The notes under the pieces: model-generated
Seen by the model: the letters and a program-made list of their open reading frames with translations, nothing else
Told to the model about the DNA's origin: nothing
The model's database searches: none
Shown: piece by piece, positions 42,620-51,322 of the stretch
Layout of the letters: the number at the start of each line of letters is the position of its first letter
Numbering within the stretch: position 1 is the first letter of the stretch
Program-made: the position numbers and the translations under genes
Assembly: GCF_014651015.1 (NCBI RefSeq)
Contig: NZ_BMWB01000011.1
Coordinates: forward strand, 142,029 to 206,028
Direction of reading: 5' to 3'
Origin: Streptomyces xantholiticus
GTDB taxonomy: Bacteria; Actinomycetota; Actinomycetes; Streptomycetales; Streptomycetaceae
DNA length: 64,000 bases

Positions 42620-43006
42620 ATGTACGAGCCGATCCGCACCAAGTCGGTCCACTCGATGGCCGACCAGGCGCAGTACCCCCACCGCAGTCGCGAGGAGGAG
42701 CTGGACATCCAACTCGCCGGGCACCTCGCCGCCCTCCTCGCCGTCACCGACGAGCTCGGTCTCGAGGCACCCGCCGAAGCCATCGCGGCCCAGGTGTCGC
42801 GGCTGCGCGGCGCACCGCCCGCCCGCCATGCCGCACTGACCCACGCCGATGCCGACGCCCTGCACCGGCGGGCCCTCGCCCTCGCGGGCCGCGCGCTGGT
42901 CGTCGCCGCGTCCCGCGCCGACACGGCCGCCGCGATCCTGTCCGCCGAGCGGATGGACGCCCATACGGCCGCCCTGAAGAGCCGCGATCTCGTCGGCGCC
43001 CCCTGA
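42620..43006 (+). CDS. Hypothetical helical protein
   Basis: A 128-residue soluble protein: MYEPIRTKSVHSMADQAQYP, HRSREEELDIQLAGHLAALLAVTDELGLE, and a helical C-terminus (RRALALAGRALVVAASRADTAAAILSAERMDAH). Proteins of this exact style occur in many streptomycetes but have no assigned role. AGCAGGAGG lies before the ATG. A hairpin follows. Confidence 0.75.
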   Translation: MYEPIRTKSVHSMADQAQYPHRSREEELDIQLAGHLAALLAVTDELGLEAPAEAIAAQVSRLRGAPPARHAALTHADADALHRRALALAGRALVVAASRADTAAAILSAERMDAHTAALKSRDLVGAP

Positions 43007-43067
43007 ACGGCCCCGGTCCACGGCCGGGGAGGCGCGTGGACCGGGTGCCATCATCGCAGCAGCGCGT

Positions 43068-43095
43068 GCCGTGCCCGGAAGCGTCCGGGCACGGC
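43068..43095. terminator. Bidirectional hairpin terminator
   Basis: A 12-bp perfect stem (GCCGTGCCCGGA with TCCGGGCACGGC), loop AGCG, between convergent genes. Confidence 0.7.
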
Positions 43096-43110
43096 TCCTG
43101 TGCGTGCGGC

Positions 43111-44844
43111 TCAGCGCGTGACGTACACCGTCGCCGAGGCACTGCTGCCCGTGTGCAGGTCGTCACCCTCGTACGACACCGTGTAGGTCACATCCCGCCG
43201 TGCGCGCGGCATGTCGTTGACCGTGAACGTGCCGTCGGCCGCCACCGGGACGGACGAGAGCGAGCCCGTGCCCAGCCGGTCGGTGCGCCGGACGGCGAGC
43301 GTGACGCCGGCGGGGAGGGCGCGGCCCTGGGCGGTCAGCTTGCCGGTGATCTCGACACCCCCGCTCATCGAGGCCTCCTGAGGGGCCGTCAGCGCGATGG
43401 ACGTCGGCGCCTTGGCCACGTCGACGGTGATCGAGACGTCCTCGGCCGGGCGGTGCGTGATGTCGCCGAGGAACGACAGCGTGTAGGTGGCGCTGCCGAC
43501 GGCGTCCGGCACGTCCAGGACGGTGAACGTGCCGTCCGCGGCCACCTCCGCGGCGGCGAGCGCACGGGTGCCGTCGGCGGTGGTGCGTACGGCGGTCACC
43601 TCGGCCGGCTCGGCCGGTGCGGGACCGTCCAGTTCGAGACGGCCGCGGATGCCGACCGGTTCGCCGACGACGGCCTGGGCCGGCGTATGCGTCAGCGGCC
43701 CGCTGAAACGGGAGTCGTACTGCGCGGCGGGCGGCTGGATGACGTGCAGCCAGAAGGCGTTGCCGTACGCGTTGGTGGTGAGGGCGAACAGCCGGGAGCC
43801 GTCCTTCGACCACTCGAGGCCGCGGTTCACGACACGGTTGCCGTCGAGGTCGCCCTCGTAGGCGAACTCCGTCGCGGTCGTGCCGTTCGCCGGGTCCGCG
43901 GGCTGGACCAGCAGATCGGGCGTGCTGCCGGCGGCGGAGGCGCCGCGCGCCACGTACTTCCCGTCGCCGCTGAACGCGACGGCCGACGAGGTGGCGCCCG
44001 CGGGCAGGGGCTGGTAGACACCGGCATCCGTGAGGTCGCCCGAGTTGAGCAGGCGGGTGCCGTACGCGGCGTCGGCGACGGCGAGGTGCTTGCCGTCCGC
44101 GCTGACCGCGATGTCCTTCGGGTCCAGGCCGCCCTTGTCCTCGGCGTCCGCGAAGCGGCGGGAGTCACCGCGCACGGGGGTGGGACCGGAGGTGTCGAAG
44201 GACGTGAGGAACGGGTCGGTGGCGTTCGGGCCCTTCGCCTGGCCCATGAACAGCCGGTTCGGCGCCCCGCCACCGGTGGCGAGCAGGATCTTGCCCGCCG
44301 CGTTCCAGCCGGTGCGCGCATGGAGGCCGTCGGTGATCGAGTCCAGATCGGTCTGGTTCTTGTCGCAGTAGTAGTCGCTGTACGCCGGGGTGGTCGTGTG
44401 CCAGCTCTTGGTGCCGGTGACGGCGAGTTCGCGCCCGCAGTCGTCCGTGTACGCGCCGGTGCGGCCGGTCTCCTGCAGCGTCTGCGTGTCATAGGCGACG
44501 ACGTGGCTGCGCTGGCCCACGTACAGCGTGCCGGCGTCCTCGCTCAGCGCCAGGCCGGAGGCGCGTGACGTGGTGTAGAATGTACCGACCTTCTGGCCCT
44601 GGAAGTTGTACGAGACGACCGTGCCGCCGTAGTGCGCGTACCCCGCCCTGTCGGAGACGAAGACGCGCTCGTGGACCGAGTCGACCACCATGTCCGAGAA
44701 CGAGGAGATCGGCAGCTTGGCGACCACGTCGGACGCCTCCGCCGCGTGTGCGGCCGGTGCCGCGACGAGAAGGCCTCCCCCACCGATGACAGTGGCCGCC
44801 ACCATGGCGGCGAGACGTCGTCCCGTGTACTGAATCGTGCTCAA
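43111..44844 (-). CDS. Secreted beta-propeller protein with two Ig-like C-terminal domains
   Basis: About 577 residues. Signal peptide (IQYTGRRLAAMVAATVIGGG, ending PAAHAAEA), then a WD40/YVTN-like propeller (VVDSVHERVFVSDRAGYAHY, LALSEDAGTLYVGQRSHVVAY, DPKDIAVSADGKHLAVADA, LEWSKDGSRLFALTTNAYG), then two bacterial Ig-like repeats (ADGTFTVLDVPDAVGSATYTLSF and ADGTFTVNDMPRARRDVTYTVSY). The signal peptide is best placed by a TTG at 44844 preceded by GGGGGG. No catalytic residues are evident. An exported adhesion or binding protein is likely. Confidence 0.8.
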   Translation of the reverse strand: MSTIQYTGRRLAAMVAATVIGGGGLLVAAPAAHAAEASDVVAKLPISSFSDMVVDSVHERVFVSDRAGYAHYGGTVVSYNFQGQKVGTFYTTSRASGLALSEDAGTLYVGQRSHVVAYDTQTLQETGRTGAYTDDCGRELAVTGTKSWHTTTPAYSDYYCDKNQTDLDSITDGLHARTGWNAAGKILLATGGGAPNRLFMGQAKGPNATDPFLTSFDTSGPTPVRGDSRRFADAEDKGGLDPKDIAVSADGKHLAVADAAYGTRLLNSGDLTDAGVYQPLPAGATSSAVAFSGDGKYVARGASAAGSTPDLLVQPADPANGTTATEFAYEGDLDGNRVVNRGLEWSKDGSRLFALTTNAYGNAFWLHVIQPPAAQYDSRFSGPLTHTPAQAVVGEPVGIRGRLELDGPAPAEPAEVTAVRTTADGTRALAAAEVAADGTFTVLDVPDAVGSATYTLSFLGDITHRPAEDVSITVDVAKAPTSIALTAPQEASMSGGVEITGKLTAQGRALPAGVTLAVRRTDRLGTGSLSSVPVAADGTFTVNDMPRARRDVTYTVSYEGDDLHTGSSASATVYVTR

Positions 44845-44955
44845 CCATGCCCCCCACAGGCTCAGTTCATGCCCATCGTCGAACATGAAGATCCCATGGA
44901 ACATGTGGGCGAGCCGTGGACACAAGACGCCGCACCCGGATTTCGCGAAGAGTTC

Positions 44956-44987
44956 GGCCCCCGGAGTCTGAGGGGACTCCGGGGGCC
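44956..44987 (-). terminator. Hairpin terminator of pckG
   Basis: A 13-bp perfect stem (GGCCCCCGGAGTC with GACTCCGGGGGCC) and a 6-base loop, 88 bases beyond the pckG stop. Confidence 0.68.
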
Positions 44988-45074
44988 GTTCACACGTGAC
45001 GGTTCGTTCGTGACCCCCACTGGTCAGGGCGGATGTCGGGGCGCCCCGCCACGTGGCTCACAGGGCCCGGCGGG

Positions 45075-46895
45075 TCAGCCGAGGCGGGCGACCAGCGCGC
45101 GGTACTCGTCCCACAGCTCCTTGGGCGTGTGGTCACCGAAGGTGTTGAGGTGCTCGGGGACCAGGGCCGCCTCCTCGCGCCAGACCTCGGCGTCGACCTT
45201 GAGCAGGAAGTCGAGGTCCTCCTCCGGAAGGTCCAGGCCCTCGGTGTCCAGCGCGTCACGCGTCGGCAGGATGCCGATCGGGGTCTCCACGCCCTCGGCC
45301 TTGCCCTCGAGGCGCTCCACGATCCACTTCAGGACACGGCTGTTCTCGCCGAAGCCGGGCCAGACGAACTTGCCGGCGTCGTTCTTGCGGAACCAGTTCA
45401 CGTAGTAGATCTTCGGCAGCTTGGCAGCGTCCGCGTTCGCGCCGACCTTGATCCAGTGGGCCATGTAGTCGCCCATGTTGTAGCCGCAGAAGGGCAGCAT
45501 GGCGAACGGGTCGCGACGCAGTTCGCCGACCTTGCCCTCGGCGGCGGCGGTCTTCTCGGAGGCGACGTTCGCGCCGAGGAAGACACCGTGCTGCCAGTTG
45601 AAGGACTCGGTGACCAGCGGGACGGCCGAGGCGCGGCGGCCGCCGAAGAGGATCGCCGAGATCGGCACGCCCTTCGGGTCCTCCCACTCGGGCGCGGCGA
45701 TCGGGCACTGCGCGGCCGGGACGGTGAAGCGGGCGTTCGGGTGGGCGGCCGGCGTCCCGGACGCGGGCGTCCAGTCGTTGCCCTTCCAGTCGGTGAGGTG
45801 GGCCGGGGCCTCCTCCGTCATGCCCTCCCACCAGATGTCGCCGTCGTCGGTGAGCGCGACGTTGGTGAAGACGGCGTTGCCCCAGAGGGTCTTCATGGCG
45901 TTGGCGTTGGTGTGCTCGCCGGTGCCGGGCGCCACGCCGAAGAAGCCGGCCTCGGGGTTGATCGCGTAGAGGCGGCCGTCCTCGCCGAAGCGCATCCAGG
46001 CGATGTCGTCACCGATGGTCTCGACCGTCCAGCCGGAGATCGTGGGCTCCAGCATGGCGAGGTTGGTCTTGCCGCAGGCGGACGGGAAGGCGGCGGCCAC
46101 GTACTTCGCCTCGCCCTGCGGCGGGGTGAGCTTCAGGATCAGCATGTGCTCGGCGAGCCAGCCCTCGTCACGGGCCATGACGGAGGCGATACGCAGCGCG
46201 TAGCACTTCTTGCCGAGCAGGGCGTTGCCGCCGTACCCGGATCCGTAGGACCAGATCTCACGGGTCTCGGGGAAGTGCGAGATGTACTTGGTGGAGTTGC
46301 ACGGCCACGGCACGTCGGCCTCGCCGTCCGCAAGTGGCGCACCCAGCGTGTGGACGGCCTTGACGAAGAAGCCGTCGGTGCCGAGCTCGTCCAGGACGGG
46401 CTGCCCCATACGGGTCATGGTGCGCATGGAGACGGCGACGTACGCGGAGTCGGTGATCTCGACGCCGATGGCGGACAGCGACGAGCCGAGAGGGCCCATG
46501 CAGAAGGGCACGACGTACATCGTGCGGCCCTTCATCGAGCCGCGGAAGATGCCCTTCTCACCTGCGAAGATCTCCTTCATCTCCGCCGGGGCCTTCCAGT
46601 GGTTCGTGGGGCCGGCATCCTCCTCCTTCTCGGAGCAGATGAAGGTGCGGTCCTCGACGCGGGCGACGTCGGTGGGGTCGGAGGCGGCGTAGTACGAGTT
46701 GGGGCGCTTGATCGGGTCCAGTTTCTTGAACGTGCCCTTGGCCACCAGTTCCTCGGCCAGCCGCTCGTACTCCGCTTCCGAGCCGTCGCACCAGACGACG
46801 TTGTCCGGCTGCGTGATTGCTGCGATCTCGTCGACCCAGGAGACCAGTTCCTGGTGGTTGGTGGGGACGCTGGGAGCCGCGATGTCGCGCGCCAC
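45075..46895 (-). CDS. pckG: Phosphoenolpyruvate carboxykinase (GTP)
   Basis: A 606-residue enzyme, the usual length. The P-loop is AAFPSACGKTNLAML with the hyper-reactive Cys274 of the GTP class. Other motifs are WSYGSGYGGNALLGKKCYALRI, ETIGDDIAWMRFGEDGRLYAINPEAGFFGVAPGT and SAILFGGRRASAVPLVTESFNW. It converts oxaloacetate and GTP to PEP and CO2, the entry of gluconeogenesis. TAGGAG lies before the ATG. Divergent from the TrhA gene with about 200 bases between. Confidence 0.96.
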   Translation of the reverse strand: MARDIAAPSVPTNHQELVSWVDEIAAITQPDNVVWCDGSEAEYERLAEELVAKGTFKKLDPIKRPNSYYAASDPTDVARVEDRTFICSEKEEDAGPTNHWKAPAEMKEIFAGEKGIFRGSMKGRTMYVVPFCMGPLGSSLSAIGVEITDSAYVAVSMRTMTRMGQPVLDELGTDGFFVKAVHTLGAPLADGEADVPWPCNSTKYISHFPETREIWSYGSGYGGNALLGKKCYALRIASVMARDEGWLAEHMLILKLTPPQGEAKYVAAAFPSACGKTNLAMLEPTISGWTVETIGDDIAWMRFGEDGRLYAINPEAGFFGVAPGTGEHTNANAMKTLWGNAVFTNVALTDDGDIWWEGMTEEAPAHLTDWKGNDWTPASGTPAAHPNARFTVPAAQCPIAAPEWEDPKGVPISAILFGGRRASAVPLVTESFNWQHGVFLGANVASEKTAAAEGKVGELRRDPFAMLPFCGYNMGDYMAHWIKVGANADAAKLPKIYYVNWFRKNDAGKFVWPGFGENSRVLKWIVERLEGKAEGVETPIGILPTRDALDTEGLDLPEEDLDFLLKVDAEVWREEAALVPEHLNTFGDHTPKELWDEYRALVARLG

Positions 46896-47061
46896 GATCG
46901 CTCCTAAGTGAGGGGTTGTTGGTTTGTGCCCCGTGGGGGCTGCGACCCGGATGCTTCGTACCTACTTGTGGCTGGCGCTCATCCGGTGCCGACCGCACTC
47001 ATCTGATCATCGATGCCGAATGCCCATATGTCCAGAGGCCCTCTCACGTGAGCATGGCCAC

Positions 47062-47091
47062 TTGTAATTGTCACCTACGGTTGCGTAGGTA
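47062..47091 (+). promoter_or_regulatory. Promoter of the TrhA gene overlapped by an inverted repeat
   Basis: TTGTAA (47062-47067), an 18-base spacer and TAGGTA (47086-47091). ACCTACG (47073-47079) and CGTAGGT (47084-47090) form a 7-bp palindrome covering the -10, a natural place for a repressor. Initiation would fall near 47098-47100, just before the ATG at 47103. Confidence 0.48.
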
Positions 47092-47102
47092 GCATGCGGG
47101 GC

Positions 47103-47780
47103 ATGAATGCAGCCGCACCCGAAGTGACCGAGATCGACCCTCCGCCGGTGAAACCGCGGCTGCGCGGCTGGCTGCACGCGGGAATGTTCCCGGCCGTACT
47201 GATCGCCGGGATCGTCCTCACGGCGCTCGCGGACTCGACCCGCGCCAAGATCGCCTGCGGCATCTACATACTGACCGCATGCCTGCTCTTCGGCGTCAGC
47301 GCGCTCTACCACCGCGGCAACTGGGGACCCCGCGCCACGGCCGTGCTGCGCCGGCTGGATCACGCCAATATCTTCCTGATCATCGCGGGCACCTATACCC
47401 CGCTCACCCTGCTCCTGCTCCCCGACTCCACCGGACGGGTGCTGCTGTGGGCGGTCTGGGCGGCCGCGGTGGCGGGCATCGCGTTCCGGATCTTCTGGGT
47501 CGGCGCCCCTCGATGGCTCTACACACCCTGTTACATCGCGATGGGCTGGGCCGCGGTCTTCTTCCTGCCCGACTTCATGCGTGAGGGCGGCATCGCGGTG
47601 CTTGTCCTGGTGATCGTCGGGGGGCTGCTCTACAGCGCGGGCGGCGTGATCTACGGGATCAAGCGGCCCAACCCGTCACCGCGCTGGTTCGGCTTCCACG
47701 AGGTGTTCCACTCCCTCACGCTGGCGGCGTTCGTCGTCCACTACGTGGGCATCTCGCTGGTGGCGTACCGGCACTCCTGA
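47103..47780 (+). CDS. Membrane homeostasis protein TrhA (hemolysin III, PAQR family)
   Basis: A 225-residue, seven-span protein with the family motifs SALYHRGNWG, RLDHANIFLIIAGTYTPL, and FGFHEVFHSLTLAAFVVHYVG, which provide the metal-binding histidines. Bacterial members affect membrane energetics or lipid balance; the haemolysin name is historical. An in-frame ATG at 47094 would add three residues, but the -10 position favours 47103. Confidence 0.86.
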   Translation: MNAAAPEVTEIDPPPVKPRLRGWLHAGMFPAVLIAGIVLTALADSTRAKIACGIYILTACLLFGVSALYHRGNWGPRATAVLRRLDHANIFLIIAGTYTPLTLLLLPDSTGRVLLWAVWAAAVAGIAFRIFWVGAPRWLYTPCYIAMGWAAVFFLPDFMREGGIAVLVLVIVGGLLYSAGGVIYGIKRPNPSPRWFGFHEVFHSLTLAAFVVHYVGISLVAYRHS

Positions 47781-47841
47781 ACCGGGCGTGCCCGCCCACA
47801 GGGCAGTGGAATATTGACATCCAACACCTTTTGAGGGTCAC

Positions 47842-47853
47842 TGCCATTTGGCA
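47842..47853. repeat. Short palindrome upstream of tetR
   Basis: TGCCATTTGGCA (5-bp arms), 163 bases before the regulator gene and 23 bases after a TTGACA (47814-47819). It is a possible operator, but too short to trust. Confidence 0.3.
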
Positions 47854-48015
47854 CGTGCTCTCCGACGAGACGCGCCATGTCCGCACCCCGGTCCCTGCCC
47901 GGCGGGCACTGGCAGCGGTGGTCACGAGCCGCCCGTCCTGGCTTCGACAGGACAATCCCCGACATCGACCCGCGGTGGCCGGGGCATGGCCCGGGGTGCG
48001 GCCGATTGCCCGACA

Positions 48016-48648
48016 ATGACGACCATGCCCGCCACCCCGCCCCTCCCCTTCGAACAGCACCAGCGCCCGATGGGGCTGCGGGAGCGCAAGAAGCTCAAGA
48101 CCCGTATCGCCATCCGCAAGGCCACGTACCGGCTGATCGCCGAACAGGGTTACGACGCGACCACCATCGAGCAGATCGCGGCGGCGGCCGAGGTCTCCCC
48201 CTCCACCGTCTTCCGCTACTTCCCCACCAAGGAGGACATCGTCCTCACCGACGAGTACGACCCGGTCATGGAGGCGGCGCTGCGGGCACGGCCGGGGGAC
48301 GAACCTCCGCTCGAGTCCCTGCGGGCCGTCCTGACCGGTGCCGTCGCCTCGATACTCGAGAAAGAGCCCGAGGAGATGGGGCGGCGGACCCGGCTCATGC
48401 TGGAGGTCCCCGCCCTGCGCGCCCGGATGACCGAGACGATGGCCGAGACCTCGTCGCTGCTCGCCCGCCCGATCGCCGACCGGGCCGGGCGGGAACCGGA
48501 CGACCCGGAGGTACGGGTCTTCACCGCCGCCGTCATGGGCGCGCTGCGCGAGGCGCTGTTCCACTGGGGCGAGCGCGGCCGGCAGGACGACCTGGTCGCG
48601 CTCGTGGACCGCACGCTGGATGTGCTCAAGGGCGGCCTGCGGCTCTGA
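48016..48648 (+). CDS. TetR-family transcriptional regulator
   Basis: A 210-residue protein: N-terminal helix-turn-helix (KTRIAIRKATYRLIAEQGYDATTIEQIAAAAEVSPSTVFRYFPTKEDIV) and a ligand-binding helical domain with no diagnostic residues. The FRYFPTKED form is typical of the AcrR-like group. The start is at the ATG at 48016 (or 48025); upstream sequence in frame is not protein-like. It could regulate the adjacent TrhA gene. Confidence 0.88.
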   Translation: MTTMPATPPLPFEQHQRPMGLRERKKLKTRIAIRKATYRLIAEQGYDATTIEQIAAAAEVSPSTVFRYFPTKEDIVLTDEYDPVMEAALRARPGDEPPLESLRAVLTGAVASILEKEPEEMGRRTRLMLEVPALRARMTETMAETSSLLARPIADRAGREPDDPEVRVFTAAVMGALREALFHWGERGRQDDLVALVDRTLDVLKGGLRL

Positions 48649-48770
48649 AGTACACGGTTGCACCGCACCTGACGGGCGCGACGTCCACGAGGCCTACGGC
48701 ACGGTCGACTTCCAGGCCCTCGGCACCGGCGACGGCGCCTCCGGCTGACCGGCCCGGAGCGGAAGCAGGC

Positions 48771-48800
48771 CGAGCCCTGCCGGCCGGCCGGCAGGGCTCG
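48771..48800. terminator. Perfect 30-base palindrome, bidirectional terminator
   Basis: The 30 bases equal their own reverse complement, giving a stem of up to 13 bp with a 4-base loop. It lies between the convergent tetR and oxidase genes. Confidence 0.7.
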
Positions 48801-48827
48801 TACCACGTCCGGCTCACCCGCGGACGC

Positions 48828-51269
48828 TCACCGGCTTCGCATGTCCCCCTTCCCGCACGCCACCCCGTCCCCGTTCCGGTCGAGCCGCAGCGGATCGTCC
48901 GCGCCGTTGACCTTCAGGCGGCCGTAGTCGTGCGCCGCGAGCCAGGCGCAGCGCGCGGCCGTCGTACGGGCGACCTTCTTCGGGAAGGCGGTCGGGACGC
49001 AGACGGCCGCGTTGCCGTAGTGCCGGTCGCAGCCGGCGATCTGCGGGTCCACGTCCACCGAACTCCGCTTGTTCAACGGCTTCTTCGGCGCCCTGGCCAA
49101 GTCGGTGGCGAAGTCGTGGACATGGGCCGAGGGATGGTCCGCCGCCGCCATGGCGGACGGGCCGCCGAGGTGGACCCACTCCGCCACCGAGGGCACCCCG
49201 TTCGCGTCGACGGCGAACAGCATGTACCAGCCGGGCGGTGCCAGGTTGGGGTTGCTGGTGACGTTGAGGTCGACGTTGTTGCCTTCGACGGTCATCGGCA
49301 GGTCCACGAAACGCTGGTTGGGGTCGGACGAGTGCGTCACCGCAGCCGGGCGGATCAGCTCAGCCCTGGCGATCGGCCGGTCGACCGTGATCCGTTGCGT
49401 GTCTCCGTACGTCCACTCCCCGTCGAGCACCGAAGTGACCTGCGGCCGCGGCCCCTTGAGCAGGTACGGCGGCGTGTAGATCGACACGTTGTGGTTGTAC
49501 GTGCCGTTGCCCGGGTTGTCGCCGACCGACATGACACGGCCGTCGGGGAGCAGGAACGACGACGAGTGGTAGCCGCGCGGGATCGGGTCGCTCGCAAGCC
49601 CCGCCTGGTATGTGTCGGTCACCGGGTCGAAGAACGACGCCTCGTACACCGGGTCGGCCCGGTCGTGCAGCGCGCCGCCGGTCTCGAAGACCTTGCCGTC
49701 GGGCAGCAGCACGGCCGAGACGTACATCTTGCCCTCCGCCCCGGTCTGCGGGCGGCGGCCCTGGCCCTGGTCGACCTCGCCCTGCGGCAGCGGCGGGCCG
49801 TGCACATAGGCCGGATTCGGTTCCTTGAGGTCGATGATGTCGGTGTAGCGGTTGGCGACCGGGTTGGTCTCGTTGTTGCCGCCTCCGATCGTCAGGACCC
49901 GCTGGTCCTGCGCGGGCGGCAGCAGCACGCTCGCCGACTCGTCACGCTCGTCCTTGGCCCGCAGCCCCGGCACGTCGGTGATGCTGTTGGCCTCGTAGTC
50001 GTAGATCGAGGCGCCGGTGCCGGCCGTGCCGTTGCCGAAGGTGTGGCTGCCGGAGTAGAAGAGGCGGCCGTCCTGCATCAGGATCATCGACGGGTACAGA
50101 CCCCAGTACGACCAGGTCTGGTTCACCTCGTTGATCGGCAACCACTTGTTCTGCTCGGCGTCGAACAGCTCGGCGGTCACATTGCCGGTGGAGTCCTCCT
50201 TCAGCCCGCCGAAGGAGATGACGTCACCGTTGCCCAGGATCGTCGCCGACGGGTACCAGTGGCCGCCGTTCATGTCGCTGGTACGGGTGTAGGTCTCGGT
50301 CTGCGGGTCGAAGACGAAGGAGTCCTTGAGCCCCTGGTAGCCGATCGTGCCGTCGGCGGACGGGTAGCCCTTGTTGCCGGACATGATCAGGATCTTGCCG
50401 TCCCGGAGCTGCACATGGCCCGCGCAGAACATGTCGACAGGGGTGGGGATCGTACGGAAGGTGCCGTTCGCCGGGTCGTGGACGGCGGAGGTGAAGGTGC
50501 CCGCCTCGAACAGCCCCGGGTCGTTGCCCGAGCCGGCGATGACGAGCACCTTTCCGTTGTGCATCACGACCGAGTGCATGGAGCGCACCGGGTTCTGTAC
50601 CGGAAGGACGTCCCATCGGCCCTTCAGGCACTCCTCGGGCGTGCCCGTGCACTGCGGTTCCGGGACAGGGACCGCGACCTCCTCCATCACATAGTCGTCG
50701 GTGGTCACCGAGCCCGTGCCGTACACGGACACGCCCCACGCGATCCGGTCGGTACCGGGCGGGACGCTGGGGGTGCGGACCTCGGCGCGCCGGTATTCGG
50801 CACTCGTCTCGAGGGTCTTCAGGTCCGTCCAGTACTGCCAGCCGGCCGTGGTGTCGTGCCGGAAGAGCGTGACGGAGGTGTCGGGAGTGGTGGACTTGTA
50901 CCAGAGGGACAGGTCGTACTGCTTCTCCGGCGTCACCTGCGGCGCGCAGGCCGTCGTCTCGGTGATCAGGGCCTTGCGGTCGCCGTCGACGCGACGGGTC
51001 AGGGAGACCTTCATCGCCTTCGCGCCCGAGTGGGCGTCCGCGACCGTCTCGAAGGTGAAGTCGTTGTCGCCCCAGCCGGACTTCGACCAGCAGGCCGGCA
51101 TGTCACCGGTGCCGGCCGTCTCGAAGCCCGGGTTGGAGACCAGATTCGGCGGTCCGGCCTGGGCGGTCTGCGGCACGGACATCAGCAGAGCGGTGGTCAT
51201 GGCACCGACGGCGAGCAGCGCGGTTCTGCGTCTGCGGCGGCGGGCGGTGGTCCTGAGCGGTGGAGGCAT
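48828..51269 (-). CDS. Secreted copper-radical oxidase (galactose oxidase/GlxA type) with added domains
   Basis: An 813-residue exoenzyme: signal peptide (about 1-38, ending QTAQAGPP), a carbohydrate-binding-like module (about 40-205), a seven-blade kelch propeller, a DUF1929 domain, then an Excalibur-type calcium motif (LRLDRNGDGVACGKGD). The copper site of galactose oxidase is complete: Cys282 (MFCAGH) and Tyr339 (GGHWYPS) for the thioether cofactor, Tyr567 and His568 (GYHSSSFLLPDGRV) and His646 (THSSDPNQRF). GlxA of Streptomyces, needed with CslA for hyphal-tip glycan, lacks the N- and C-terminal extras and is about 650 residues, so this is a paralogue. Substrate: probably an alcohol or sugar end group. 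Confidence 0.88.
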   Translation of the reverse strand: MPPPLRTTARRRRRRTALLAVGAMTTALLMSVPQTAQAGPPNLVSNPGFETAGTGDMPACWSKSGWGDNDFTFETVADAHSGAKAMKVSLTRRVDGDRKALITETTACAPQVTPEKQYDLSLWYKSTTPDTSVTLFRHDTTAGWQYWTDLKTLETSAEYRRAEVRTPSVPPGTDRIAWGVSVYGTGSVTTDDYVMEEVAVPVPEPQCTGTPEECLKGRWDVLPVQNPVRSMHSVVMHNGKVLVIAGSGNDPGLFEAGTFTSAVHDPANGTFRTIPTPVDMFCAGHVQLRDGKILIMSGNKGYPSADGTIGYQGLKDSFVFDPQTETYTRTSDMNGGHWYPSATILGNGDVISFGGLKEDSTGNVTAELFDAEQNKWLPINEVNQTWSYWGLYPSMILMQDGRLFYSGSHTFGNGTAGTGASIYDYEANSITDVPGLRAKDERDESASVLLPPAQDQRVLTIGGGNNETNPVANRYTDIIDLKEPNPAYVHGPPLPQGEVDQGQGRRPQTGAEGKMYVSAVLLPDGKVFETGGALHDRADPVYEASFFDPVTDTYQAGLASDPIPRGYHSSSFLLPDGRVMSVGDNPGNGTYNHNVSIYTPPYLLKGPRPQVTSVLDGEWTYGDTQRITVDRPIARAELIRPAAVTHSSDPNQRFVDLPMTVEGNNVDLNVTSNPNLAPPGWYMLFAVDANGVPSVAEWVHLGGPSAMAAADHPSAHVHDFATDLARAPKKPLNKRSSVDVDPQIAGCDRHYGNAAVCVPTAFPKKVARTTAARCAWLAAHDYGRLKVNGADDPLRLDRNGDGVACGKGDMRSR

Positions 51270-51322
51270 GGCGGTTCCCTTCGCGACTCTTCCAGGGCTT
51301 CCGGGTGACGTCGGGGGGTGGT

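Noticed and set aside
45033..46907. 624-codon plus-strand open frame
   Set aside because: Antisense to pckG, which has full family motifs. Shadow.
47842..47853. TGCCATTTGGCA as the TetR operator
   Set aside because: Five-bp arms are expected by chance at this length and the site is 163 bases from the gene; kept only as a low-confidence repeat.
48771..48800. Perfect palindrome as a phage attachment site or plasmid origin
   Set aside because: It lies between two convergent stops, like the other hairpins in the window; a terminator is the simple explanation, and no integrase is near.
47877..51308. 1143-codon plus-strand open frame
   Set aside because: It runs antisense to the copper-radical oxidase and through tetR in another frame; its composition is Arg/Val-rich without domains. 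Typical shadow in high-GC DNA.
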